This document shows positions 47,744 to 58,846 of a stretch of 64,000 nucleotides of DNA, piece by piece (the first letter of the stretch is position 1; each line of letters opens with the position of its first letter). The position numbers were made by a program, and so were the translations under genes. The notes beneath the pieces are model-generated. The model was not told the DNA's origin. It saw only the letters and a list, made by a program, of their open reading frames with translations, and did no database searches. The stretch is from NCBI GenBank assembly GCA_036785325.1, contig JAXIVH010000070.1:384501-448500 (forward strand). The letters are read 5' to 3'. Origin of the DNA: Urophycis tenuis. Lineage: Eukaryota; Chordata; Actinopteri; Gadiformes; Phycidae.

Positions 47744-50613
47744 TTACAAAAGAATGGCAACTTTAAAAAAAATTCTGTAACAGAGAGAAATGTACATTCT
47801 GTCGTCATTCTCTCCATAAGCCCTGACAGCATGCAGCGGGTGATGATCTAACAAGTCGCCTATATTAACAGCCAGTAAGCTTGGTGTGGGGATGACTGCA
47901 TATGAAAAATAATGCTTTTCAAAACCAAGTGTCTCCCATTTTTGCATGACCAGTTTAATCAGTGGCGATTATGTGGATTGATTAAGGACCAGCACAGATT
48001 TAACCAGCCCAAACTGTGGCTCACCCTCTGGGTTACATGAATGGAGAACAGTCATCCCTATTCTGTACTGAGTGCCCTTGAATGTTACATGTGCTGGAAT
48101 GTACACTTCACTGAATAGAGGGACATCTGTTAGGGCACCCTGAATTTCTTTTATGCCCTCGATGGTGGCAAGAAATGTACTATACCTTGGCCCAACCTCT
48201 GGGATGTGGGATAAGAAATGGTAACACTGCATAATTTGATGGCGATATGCCATGGTCTTGCAAATGTTTTTAAAATTGAAGGTTATATGGCTGACCCTTT
48301 TAAAGAAGCCATGTTTAGCCTCAAATCTCATAGCCCAAAACTGCCGTAATGAGACTGTGGTGCTCCTGTAAGATTTTCTCTAGGAAGAGGGTCCCTGCTA
48401 GGGTAATCGATGGAGAAAAAATTAATTCCATGCACAGCAGCAGCATTAGTAGGAGCTCCCACTCGCGATTCCCCTCAGGTATCAAATCTCCTACCAAAAC
48501 TGGTAACCATCTGAGCAAGCACTAGGTTTGCGCTGCTGACTGCCGCATTGCTCCATCTAGGTTTTTTAGGTCATTCTTACTTACAAGGGATTGCTTGTTC
48601 ACCCTATCCGAGAAGCCATAGTCAAAGCTGATGATGCGGTAGTTAAGCTTTTCTAAACTAAGGTGCTTCTGTTCGATCAAAGCACTCAAGACCAGCTTGA
48701 CCTCATATGGACCTATACCCTCCAGCATGTCATGCATAATGTCAGGTGAGACATTATCAATGACATGATAGTACGACACAGAATTCAGAACACTGTCTCT
48801 CTTGAGCCCTGTCAGTGATGCGTTTGCGATGACTAAGTCATCCCGGTGGGTAGAAATGATACGCTGTAGGTCTGGGGCAGTTTGCTTTTGTTGCACTTCT
48901 CTGTGCACTTTGCACCACCGACACACATAATTTCTTGAAAAGCTTTCAGTGCACCCCAGGATGGGGTTGTTCAAAACCTATCTCCACTGATGGACGTGAT
49001 TCCCGCTCCCTATCAAGCACTGAAACATTTAATTTAACATTTAATAGCCAAGCAGCTAAAGATAAAAAAGTCCATTACCACAACTATTATACATGTTTTT
49101 AATGCTGAGAATAAAAACGAAACAAAACAACTTACCATCCTCCATCAGGGACTCCAGCAAACTTGTAGCTGAGTCGAGGCCGCCCTCTCTCCCGCTGACA
49201 CCTGAACATCTGAAAATTTCACTACCCCCTTAAAATTGCCAGCTTCCAAGAAAATGCCTTCTTTTTCTAGGCCTTTCAATTCCTCCACAATTGGGTGCAA
49301 CACTGCATCAATGCCATATGTTTTGGCATCATCTGACTTATAAACAGCCAATAGAAACAGTGAGCGTAGGTTAGATAGGAGTTCAGATGGTAGACTTTTC
49401 ATAGCAAAGTATATAAAACCCAATTTGTGTAGCCCTGTTTTTGAACATAATGGGTTGACTGTCTCACAGTCATCTGCATAGAGTATTAAGGGGATGGACA
49501 ACTCCTTTGAGAGGAGAGGGTGACTTTTAAACAATTGTCCATCATATAAGTCCTGAAGGACATCACCCTCTCTTTGTTGCCAAGCTATAATTGACTCCAA
49601 AATGCCTGGTAGGCTAAGTAATTTTCTCAGCAGGGGCTGCAATGGGACACGCTGGAATGTATCTTGTAAAGCCACCTGTCTGACCAAACCAGTTTGTGAG
49701 TCAACGCGTTGTACGTAAGACAACCCCGGAAACATTTCCTCAACAGGCTCAATAAAATGGCCTGACATTTCGAAGTGTTTCCTCTGCTTGTATTCTGTCT
49801 CCAGCCCCTTAAAGGGCTGACCAGACTTTTCAAATACCTGCCTCAGCTCCTCTACCTCAGGGCTTTGAAGGTGGCCAAGCTTCTCAAAGAGGGCCATTGT
49901 TTTAGTCTGGAGACTGCCAACTAAATCGCCGACCAAATGTGACGTCTGGCAGATTTTGACCAGAGGTCAGCCAGGAATAGAGCTACTCTCTCTGTAATGC
50001 CCTCATTGTCTAAGCCATCCCAGTCCTCTACTTCCTCTACTTCCACTTGTTCCCTAACCTCCTATCGCTCTGTTTCTGGTTGTGGTTCTGGGATAGTTCT
50101 GCTGCTAAAGTCGTCAGCCTCAGAGTCAGGACTGTGTTAGAAGATGTCTTCTAAAGGAATTCATATAAGTGAAGGTCTTCCCACACCCGTGTTCTGACGC
50201 AAAATTTACACTGTGAACTCAACGCAAGTGGATTAACAGACCTTTGATGTTACCAGAAGTTCTCTTTCTGCATCTGAAAAACTAAACCCATTTTGCCCCC
50301 CTTTTGGCCCTTCCCATGAAATTGATCAGTTAGGCTGTACTCACAAATTCCCTGAAATGTTTTAAGAACATCAACCGAAGACCAATTCTGGGAGTTAGGG
50401 TCCCAATTTTCCCCTCATCTAAAAGACCAAAGCTCTCCTCATCAATACCCTCAACTGAAAAAGAGAACACAAGAGGGGGGGGGGGACAACACATATTATT
50501 TAGCATGCACATAAACATAACATAATGAATGAAATAATTACCTGCAAAACTATCTGAGGTCTGTCAGTTGCCATTCTCTTTCCTTTTCGTTTTCCTTTGA
50601 CAAATTCATCCAT
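47744..50613 (-). pseudogene. Degraded EnSpm/CACTA-like transposase gene
   Basis: The minus-strand order is MDEFVKGKRKGKRMATDRPQ (50613), then a SAM-like exon DEESFGLLDEGKIGTLTPRI (about 50458-50345). Transposase parts follow: LYADDCETVNPLCSKTGLHK and LRSLFLLAVYKSDDAKTYGI (49936-49200), then GCTESFSRNYVCRWCK and SPDIMHDMLEGIGPYEVKLV (48974-48522), MRFEAKHGFFKRVSH (48331-47969) and a tail to 47744. These blocks match the general layout of animal EnSpm/CACTA transposases as I know them; the assignment is tentative. Breaks: a frameshift near 49945, a foreign 231-bp segment at 48967-49197, a frameshift and deletion near 48330, and an in-frame TAA at 47969. Confidence 0.6.
48967..49197 (-). repeat. 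231-bp inverted copy of a Harbinger H3 exon-intron-exon segment
   Basis: This is the reverse complement of 53457-53687 with one mismatch seen. It includes the end of the SANT-gene exon, a whole 114-bp intron and the next short exon. It replaces the junction between two transposase blocks of the EnSpm-like gene. Confidence 0.92.
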
Positions 50614-50639
50614 CTGCAGCACACACGAACACTGCAGCC

Positions 50640-51828
50640 CTATAAACACGGAACGTAAATATAACGTTAGATTTTGGTTATCTAAAGGTTAGTTAGAACA
50701 TAACCAAGAACTAAAGTTTAGAGAATGAGGGTTATACAGAAACCTAATTTAACCTTGAAAATATGGCAAAAACATCAGATACGCCTTTTTGGCACCAAAC
50801 ATTTCCAATTCTTCCAAAGAAAAATAGGGCGTATCTGCTGATCAAGGCAGAAATTATTGGTCAAAACATTGGTTAAAAACACAAACTTCATAAGTAATTA
50901 ATTTTTTCATTTCATTTAAAATACTGTATACAATATTCATTTCATTATTTCAAACCGTTTAACATTTCGTTTCAAACTATTTAATTTTGATTCTCATTCA
51001 TGAGTTCATATTCATTCAAGATTCAAGTAAACTTTATTGTCAGTTTTCATGAATGTACAGGCCATACACAAGAACCGAAATGCCGTTTCCCTCAATCCCT
51101 GGTGCAAGACAGCATGCAATATAAATATAAATATATAAAAATATAAGTATAAAAAAAATAAGAATAAAAATACTAAGGTGGTCGCGAGTGCAATGAAACA
51201 GTAAATAGTAAAATGAGTAAATAGTAAAATAGTAAAATGGATTTCATGGATTTCATGTATTTCATGTAAAATTCATGTATTTATTTCAAACAGTTTAACA
51301 TTTAATTTCAAACAGTTTAACATTTAATTTCAAACAGTGTAACATTTAATTTCAAACAGTTTAATTTCAGTTCTCTTGTTTCTTATGCATTTCACTTTTT
51401 AGTTCACTTAGCTATCTGTTCACTCACTGCCCACTGTCAGAGTGTTATACAACTCTGCATAATAGTGAGGAATACTCCCATTGGTGCACATGGTGAGTAG
51501 GTCTTTTTTCTTTAAAGCACTGATCCCTGGAGGACTTTCATACATCAATTCAATTCAATTCAAAGCTTTTATTGTCATGTGTGCAGTAAAGAAACACGTT
51601 TCCCTGAACAATGAAATGCTTACTTTGCTGCCCACACTGGATGCCGAAAGAGTATATATAAATAATGTATAAAATCTAAATAGAATATAATAACTGTACA
51701 AATAAAAAAAAATAAATAAAATAAAATAAAATAGAAATATAAAATTTAGAAGATGTGAATGAGATGAAATTGTGAAATGAAATTGTAAATGTGCATTTTG
51801 CATCAGCAGCTGTAACATTATTGTGCAT
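50640..51828. other. AT-rich stretch with dispersed-repeat tails
   Basis: Two tails are visible: AAGTAAACTTTATTGTCAG (51025-51045) and CAAAGCTTTTATTGTCATGTG (51561-51581). Each is followed by adenine-rich sequence, as seen at 3' ends of reversed fish retroposons. Tandem CATTTAATTTCAAACAGTTT words lie at 51285-51365. No gene seen. Confidence 0.6.
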
Positions 51829-52095
51829 TTAGTGCAAGAACATGATAAAGTGTCCAGTGAGGATGCCCATGGGGGGGGGCGCTCTGTCCTTAAGGGGTTT
51901 CAGCTGTTCAACAGTCTGACGGCCGTGGGGAAGAAGGAGTTCTTGAACCTGGTGGTTCTGCATCTCACACTCCTGAACCTCCGGCCTGAGGGCAGGAGTG
52001 TGAAGAGTCCGTGCTGGGGGTGAGTGGGGTCTTTGATGATGGAGGCAGCTCTCCTGTGGACTCTGCGGTGGCGGCTGCATCGAGCTTGGGTGTGT
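51829..52095. repeat. Dispersed repeat fragment (unclassified)
   Basis: It contains CTGTTCAACAGTCTGACGGC, AACCTCCGGCCTGAGGGCAG and AGGCAGCTCTCCTGTGGACT. I know these words as recurrent in many fish genomes, but I cannot name the family. It truncates the open frame on its right side. Confidence 0.55.
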
Positions 52096-52099
52096 GGTT

Positions 52100-52530
52100 C
52101 TGGTGCCTCTTGTTGCCTGTTGTGCCACCGTCAGTTTTCGGAAGGTTGGGGCGGTGAAATCATACTTAAAGAAGATTGTTTTTTGTTCATCTTTCGGGTA
52201 GCGGAACCATCTAATCTTCTGCCAATGAACTGCTTGTCCCTCCTCATCTTTGGTTCTGTTTTTGAGTATGTGGTTGGAGAGGGACTTGAAGTCCAGAAAG
52301 TCCTTGTATCCAAGTTCATGTACACTGTATGGGTCGTTCTTTCTTGCCATTCTCACAAGTGTGTAGTAGCCATCAGGGAAGTAGATAGAAACTTTTCTTC
52401 TTGCAGTTTCTACTGCAGCATGCACACTATCACACTCCATCTGGCTGTGACCAGACTCCATGTATTTATGGTCAATAGTGGAGAGGGGCAGTGAGCTGCC
52501 GCCTGCAGACCTTGTAAATTTCTGACACAT
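52100..52530 (-). pseudogene. Fragment of an unassigned multicopy protein with a GHSxMECDSVH motif
   Basis: The minus-strand frame from about 52530 reads SLPLSTIDHKYMESGHSQME and CDSVHAAVETARRKVSIYF, then ARKNDPYSVHELGYKDFLDF and VHWQKIRWFRYPKDEQKTIF. The spacing of His, Glu and Asp in HKYMESGHSQMECDSVH looks like an active-site segment. I know similar proteins from many animals without a named function; a transposase C-terminal segment is likely. The frame ends where the dispersed repeat begins (about 52095) and has no recognisable start. The plus-strand frame 52024-52494 is its antisense shadow. Confidence 0.5.
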
Positions 52531-52852
52531 AAAGGGTCTTAAAAAAAAAGTCCTTGCATACTCTAATCTGTCTCCCCTCTGAGGTTATATAATACTCAAA
52601 TGTATGATTTCTTCATTCTTTCTTCTTCATATTGTAATCCCACCCCTTATCAATCCCTATCTTAAACCCTAGTTATTCCGGACACCTCCGACGAATCAGA
52701 AACTCCTCATAATTTAGCCTACTGACACATTCCATGACACAGGAGGGAGAGGGAGACACACGCGCAAAACACACACACTCGCGCACACCCCGGGAAAATA
52801 GGAGACACAGGGGAACAGGGGACTGGGACAGTTCAACAAGGCAGTAGTCTAA
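52531..52852. other. Spacer left of Harbinger H3
   Basis: No exon seen. A CA-rich patch lies at 52755-52790. Confidence 0.5.
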
Positions 52853-53146
52853 TGGCTGTTTTCCACTGACTGGTACCAGCTCGGTTCGGTTCGCTTTTTT
52901 TGCTTTCCCATTACTAAAATCTGGTACCTGGTACTATTCTTGGTACCACCTTTGCCGAGGTTCCAAGCGTGCTGAACCGATACTAAACAATGACGTGTAT
53001 ATACTGGAGGTTGCTGATTGGTGATCGCTATTGTTATTGTTACGTCAAGTCTCCCGGCATTTTTAAATACCTCAGCCTTTTGACAGCAAGCCTAGCACTA
53101 CGATATCCAGTTAAAAAAAACTTTAAAAAAAACTACGATATCCAGT

Positions 53147-55201
53147 TATGGCAGAGCGAAAGGCTGTGCCTTGGTCAAATGAAGAGGTCGGCACATTTCT
53201 GTCATTAATCGCAGATGACAGGATTTAAAGAGAGCTAGATGGGGCAACCAGAAATGAGAAGGTTTTTCAAGAGGTCTCTCATCTCATGACTTCCTTCGGC
53301 TACGAAAGGACTTCTCAACAATGTCGAGACAAACTAAAAAAAAAAGAAAAGTGATTACAGGTCTATCAAGGACCACAACGGCCGGAGTGGGTCAAATAGG
53401 AAGAACTGGAGGTGGTTTGACCAAATGGAAAACATTTACGGCCATAGACCTGCTAACAGCGGGAGAGAGGGCGGCCTCGACTCAGCTACAAGTTTGCTGG
53501 AGTCCCTGATGGAGGATGGTAAGTTGTTTTGTTTCGTTTTTATTTTCAGCATTAAAAACATGTATAATAGTTGTGGTAATGGACTTTTTTATCTTTAGCT
53601 GCTTGGCTATTAAATGTTAAATTAAATGTTTCAGTGCTTGATAGGGAGCGGGAGTCACGTCCATCAGTGGAGATAGGTTTTGAACAAGTTTAGTTTATTT
53701 ACCTGCCACTGTCATTGCTACCGAAGCAAAGTACAGTGCACGAAGGAATTGTATTAGGCTATTCAATCAACAAGATAGACGTTTGAAAGACATACCGATG
53801 TGTCTGATTTTGAAGACGATGATGAGGAATTGGTTTTATCCAACGAACTCAACACAATGCATTGAACTGTAACGTTATCTCCACTACGCTGTCAGTCTCA
53901 ATCTAGTAGTAGGCTAATGTTATGAAAGGGGCTAGCTTTAGCTAGAGTAGCCTAGCCTAGGTATTACTGTTTCATTACGTGTTCATCAGTAGCTGTCGGT
54001 GCATCTGGAAAGACCGATAGCACCGCATTCGTTGTCAGTATTGTGGTCCAGATTGTGGGGTTTCCGCCGGTGTGTTAATGTCCAAGCCATCAGCGAGTCT
54101 TTAGATCACAACAACTGGCAAACACAACGTTTTGGGCTTGGTTTAATTGTGGTGATCTATGAATGAAGAATAAATTTAAAAGGTTTAAGCAGATTCAAAG
54201 AACCTGCACTGAAGGTGTTACTGACTTATGAAGTAATGGCAATGTTCATAAACAGATGTTACAAATGATGGCCCATCAACCCAGAGTCTGTCTGGTTTCA
54301 ATTACAGTCGCCTGGTTGCTGTAGGCCTGGCTGCTGTATCCAAGTGTAACGGATGCCAGCTAGTTTAGCTGCGCGTGTAGAACATTGGTAAACCTCACTC
54401 CCCAACACTTCATAGAGCCTCCTGTGGACTGGGAGCCTGGGCTTTTTTGGTTGACTGGCTAGGGCGTAAGCCTCCCAATTCTATGCCAAAAATTCCAAAC
54501 TACCTCTTTAAGTAAATGATGCACAGAATATTGTGGTTATGGATTTTTGCAGTGGTCAGTGCTATTATAACACACCATTCGTATCCCTGTATTCAAGATT
54601 ACATTCTGACAGTGGAGGAGTGTCCGGTGACTGCAGTGGTACCAACAGCAGCAGCAACACCACCAGCATCAACAGCAACAGCAGCAGCAGTGGAGCCACC
54701 AAGGGCATCAACACCAGCACCAGCAGCATCTGCCGCAGCACCAGCACCCAGTAAGTATAATGTAACCAGCTCAAGTTTAGCCTGAAAGAATTTATTTCTA
54801 GTTTCACATCTAACTTTTAGTGCATTTTCTCCCGCATATCAACTTTGCCCAGTAGATGGCAGTGGTGACAGTACAGGAAAGTTAACCACCCTAATGTTAA
54901 CCACCTTTCTTCTTGTTTTCCAGTCAGGAGGAAACGGCGGCGGGAACCAGAACATGTGACTGTTCTGCGGGAGATGCAGATGTCTGATGTGGAGCAGCAG
55001 GAGATGAACAGAGCACAGCGTGAAAGGCATCTACAGGCAGCTCTGGATGATGCAATGGAGGCAAGGGAGCTTGAAGCATCATTGAGGAGGGAAGAGATTG
55101 CAGCAACTGCAGCATTCAATCAAGCCTTCCTCACTACACTAGGCCAGCTTGTGCAGGCATTCAGTAACCAGCGTGGCCCTGCCCCCCCGCCTCTGGACTA
55201 G
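53147..55201 (+). pseudogene. SANT/Myb-like partner gene of Harbinger H3, damaged
   Basis: Exon 1, 53147-53518, reads MAERKAVPWSNEEVGTFLSL (start of the trihelix) and later TSQQCRDKLKK and NRKNWRWFDQMENIYGHRP. It has an in-frame TAA at about 53228 (after ADDRI) and a one-base slip in the A-rich run near 53337-53349. A short exon at 53633-53690 ends in a stop in the present splice pattern. Downstream, an Ala/Pro/Thr-rich block (about 54595-54750) and a last exon from about 54925 to 55201 (RRKRRREPEHVTVLREMQ, a coiled coil, ending GPAPPPLD) complete the usual partner-protein layout. The stretch 53691-54590 is intronic, with nothing else recognised. Confidence 0.75.
53457..53687 (+). repeat. Source copy of the 231-bp inverted duplication
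   Basis: It matches the reverse complement of 48967-49197. Here it lies in its natural context at the exon 1/intron/exon 2 border of the H3 partner gene, so this copy is probably the donor. Confidence 0.9.
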
Positions 55202-55493
55202 ATCTACTCTGGTCTAATTTGACACCTATTTATAAAAAGAATATTTATTAATTTATATATAATTTATTTGATCACATTCTAAATAAAGTATTTTATAACT
55301 TAACATACTTTCATTGTGTTTACCTATCATTTACTATTTACTCTGAGCACTTAGGAATTTTAATTTACCTGTAAAATGAACAGTAGCCAATGTGATGTGA
55401 TGTGAACACATAAAATCAATTAGACAAAAAACATGGGCCGTAACTATTACACATATTAGGAGGACACACAAAAGGTAAGTTTAGTATCTATCT

Positions 55494-57381
55494 TCATTTA
55501 TTCAAATAGCGCATCAAAGCCCCTCTCACATCCCTGCCCTCTTCCTCCGTACTCTGTGACACTGCCGCAGCAGGCTCTGTTGCTGCTGCCACTTCCCACT
55601 CCCCATCATATTCTTCTCCATGACTCTCACATAAGTTGTGCAAAGCACAGCAGGTTTCACTAGGCTGACATCACAGTCATTACGCTTCAAAAGGCAGTGC
55701 CATCTCACTTTCAGTCTGCCAAAACTATTCTCTACTACTACACGCGCTCTACAGATCTTTTTGTTGTAGTTCTGCTGCTCAGCAGTTAGTCGCCCAGTAT
55801 CTGAGAACGGTTTTAGGAGCCAATTCTGAAGGGGATAGGCTGAGTCTCCCAGGATGTAATATCCAACATTCACACCACATATGTCCCTTATGTGAGCAGG
55901 AAAGAGGTTACCATGGCTGACCAACTCCCACAATGTTGACAATCGTAAAACATGAGCATCATGCAAGCTTCCTGGCAGTGGCAGCCCTGCAAAAACATTC
56001 CAGAAAAGGCCGTTCCCATCTACAACACCTTGTAGTATGATGGAGTGCCAGCCCTTGCGATTGAAAAAATCACAGTGGTAGTCTGGTGGTGCCAAGATGG
56101 GTATGTGGGACCCATCAATGGCACCAATGCACTGTGGGAATCCCCATCTATTCTCAATGTAGCCAGCCATCTCTAATAACTTCCCCTGGTCCGGCAGATG
56201 GATCAGTTCAGGCACCAACAGAGTCTCTGCAGCAATGACGAATTCAGACATACACCGGCACACAGTTGTAATACTGACACCGAACAGATGACCCACACTC
56301 CTGTACTCAGACCCAGTTGCCAGTTTCCATAATGCTATGGCCACTCTCTTCATTAGAGGAACGCACTCACGAAAAGTGGTGTTGTGTTATTCCATCAGTG
56401 GACAGACTTTGTTGCAAATAAAAAAGAATGTTTCTTCTGACATCCGAAAATTTTTAACCCACTGGATGGGAATGAAGCCAGGGACGATCACATCCCACCA
56501 CTCAGTAGATCTGCTCAAGGCCCAAATTGATGGAGGGCGGCGGCGAAAAGAGTGCATGATCTGAAAAACAAATAGACCTACATTTTAATTAAACGTTCGT
56601 CTATCACGTTAATTTTAAACAGTTGTAAACAATGATTTAGTTATTATTTTGGTCAATGTAATTTTTTATTTAATCAGGTCTGCTGTCCACCGCATAGAAG
56701 TGCTGTCCGATGCAGTGCAGGCTGCAATTATCGAGTGTCAGTCGCGCAAACTATTTTTCCTTAGCCATAGACGAGAGCAAGACAACCTAAGGACTAGTTT
56801 CAGCTCATTTCAGTTCTGTTTTTGCATGTTGCGCGTTCACGCGGCTGCACATGTGTGCACATGTGTGTATTCACCCTCATCCAGATGAAACAAGTAAGCA
56901 TTATTATTAGACTGAGGAAATTTTTATGTTTTGAAAAATGAAGTTTCTAAATAAAGAGCATTTTTGAGACCGTCAGTCCGATTTAATATTTTTATTTTCA
57001 TTATTTTCATTATCGTTCAAACAACCTCACTGGCCAGATGTTTCATGCTTGCGGGCCACATCTGGCCCACGGGCCGCCTATTGCCGACCCATGATGTAGG
57101 CTATTATCTGTAGGATTGTATGTCGCTTCGCAAAGAACAAATAAACATAAACATATAACTGCAGCGGGTAAACAGGAGAGGCACAAGGCTAGCTACAAAC
57201 TTACCATTTTGTGTCGCTTGAGAGTTGTTCCCTCAGTGGATAAAATTACCTCCCACACTCTGCGTTTTTTCTCTGCAGTCCGCTGCCTTGCTTCTTTAAG
57301 CCTTGTCTGGTAGGCCAGTTGTCGGCGTTTTGTGGCAAACAGCCACAAACCAAGTATAAGAAATAAAATCATTTCATCCAT
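55494..57381 (-). pseudogene. Harbinger H3 transposase, one nonsense codon and one frameshift
   Basis: The first exon starts at ATG 57381 (MDEMILFLILGLWLFATKRR), the short hydrophobic/basic N-terminus of this branch. The main exon starts near 56560 (MHSFRRRPPSIWALSRSTEW) and holds the helix-turn-helix GHLFGVSITTVCRCMSEF and the DDE core. Catalytic acids: Asp in IGAIDGSHIPI, Asp in YYILGDSAYPL, Glu in RVVVENSFGRLKVRW, with LPGSLHDAHVL between. A TAA at about 56386 interrupts the main exon, and a frameshift near 55655 breaks the ALHNLCE block. The remaining frame ends at 55494. The hAT fragment at 56679-57093 sits in the intron. Confidence 0.85.
56679..57093. mobile_element. Internally deleted hAT fragment of the same family as the outer nest element
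   Basis: It starts inside the transposase coding region (RSAVHRIEVLSDAVQAA on the plus strand here) and passes at about 56728 into the noncoding arm (TTATCGAGTGTCAGTCGCG). It ends with CGGGCCGCCTATTGCCGACCCATG. Compared with 19684-28846 it has the same internal deletion junction but lacks the ISL2EU-like insertion. Its left end is truncated. Confidence 0.85.
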
Positions 57382-57632
57382 GTTTAGGTTGTTAACGTCA
57401 GCTTTTTTTAGCGCTCAGCTGTTTGGTCGCTATAGCAACCGGTTACATTAGGCAGTACTGTAAATGCAGTGGAAAACGTTACATCCGAAACCAAACCGAG
57501 TAGAGTCGAACCGAACCGAACCGAGCTGGTACCAGTCAGTGGAAAACAGCCATTAGATTGTTTTAAATTCAACCCTGTAACAGGACAATTTGATTCCTGT
57601 ATGAGTATAATTCTAAAACATATTCAAACTAA
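57094..57632. other. H3 right arm and short spacer
   Basis: Contains transposase exon 1 (minus) and the H3 right end; after 57552 there is 80 bp of spacer. Confidence 0.6.
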
Positions 57633-58280
57633 AGGCCTGGTTATACTTCTACGACTAAGTAATCCGTAATCCAACTGCGTAACTACGGAGACCCCTCGAG
57701 CCCTCATAGTTCTCCGTCGTGGATTTCCCGCTTGACCAGTAGGGGTCGCTACGCAAGACTGGCCATGACATTCACGCAAGTAAATAAGTACAAAAGGAAA
57801 AAATAGTTAAGAGGGGATCAATTATTAAATAGAAAAGAGGATACATTATAAATGAAATGCTTTTAAAAGTAAAAACCGTACACAAACTAAAAAAACAAAC
57901 AAAAACAAACTATTTACAACAATTTAGTGCAATTTGCCACCGTCTCTTTTAAGTTTCACAAGTTCAAGTAGGTCGGCTTGTATTTTGGAGCTTTATGCGT
58001 CCATATAGTAAAGACTACATATGTAGCGTATATTTATAGCGTATAAAGCGTATATATATATATGCCAGTGTTTACGTTGTGATAGAAGTCAAACCGGAAA
58101 AGTAATTCCGGGAATGACGTTTTTAGAGGACCAATCGCAGCCCTTGCGGTCTCCGTTGTGTGTTGACGGAGTGACGGATACTTAAAAAATATTTCAGGCC
58201 GACGGAGACGACGCAGACGCTCTCCGTCAGGCTCTCCGTAACCGACGTACGGCACTTTACGCAGGAGTATAAACTAGGCT
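57633..58280. mobile_element. Harbinger-type MITE, 648 bp
   Basis: The left end AGGCCTGGTTATACTTCT and the right end GGAGTATAAACTAGGCT form an imperfect inverted pair. TAA flanks both sides (57630-57632 and 58281-58283), fitting the TWA preference of Harbinger. Subterminal CTCCGT/ACGGAG words recur. An ATATAT run lies at about 58048-58062. No coding. Confidence 0.8.
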
Positions 58281-58639
58281 TAATTCTTCCAGTTCCTTAG
58301 TAATCACCTGTCCCTTGTGTAAAATTGCAATTGTAATTGTAAATATATTATATTTGATTCTAAATAATAATAATTTGACTGTCAGGTAGGATATGGCAAC
58401 TTAATGTACAAGCGGCCTTCATAAATCATGAAAATATACTTTAACATAAGCATTAGATTAGGGTTTTTTTTATATTTTCTACTTGCCCTCTAAACGATGC
58501 ATACAGTTCAACAAACATTGATCTAATATTTGTTAATATTATCAAAAAATATATGACAATGTATCAAGTAACAGGGTTGAATGAGTGACACAACATTTAA
58601 TCAAATTGAAATTGACTTTAATTCATTCATTAAAACAAA
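58281..58639. other. AT-rich spacer, no gene seen
   Basis: Nothing recognisable. Confidence 0.5.
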
Positions 58640-58815
58640 CAAGAATTTTTTTTAAAGATTTTTTTCGGCACAGACGCCTTTATTTAACTGTAGATAGACA
58701 GGGAACAGGAGAGAGAGGGGGGGATGACATGCAGCAAAGGACCTCCGGCCGGAATTCAAACCAGGGTCGGCTGCGTATGTAGCATAAACTCTAACCACTG
58801 GACTATCTGCACGCC
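58640..58815 (-). repeat. tRNA-derived SINE head
   Basis: On the minus strand GGCGTGCAGATAGTCCAGTGG starts a tRNA-like sequence, with box A TAGTCCAGTGG and box B GGTTTGAATTCC spaced as in pol III promoters. A nonhomologous body follows and ends in TTTAAAGAAAAAAATT-like A-rich sequence. Too diverged at the anticodon stem to be a functional tRNA. Confidence 0.75.
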
Positions 58816-58846
58816 AACAAGCAAGAACATTTAACATATGTACAAT

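Larger units (their letters stand above)
52853..57552. mobile_element. PIF/Harbinger element H3 (4.7 kb)
   Basis: The ends TGGCTGTTTTCCACTGACTG (52853) and CAGTCAGTGGAAAACAGCCA (to 57552) are perfect inverted copies, and similarity continues inward through GGTACCAGCTCGGTTCGG. The flanks are TAA (left) and TTA (right), differing in one base. It carries a plus-strand SANT-like gene and a convergent minus-strand transposase, both damaged, and a later hAT fragment in a transposase intron. Confidence 0.87.

Noticed and set aside
58640..58815. Functional tRNA gene
   Set aside because: Boxes A and B are present, but the cloverleaf is too diverged, and the sequence has a SINE body and A-rich tail.
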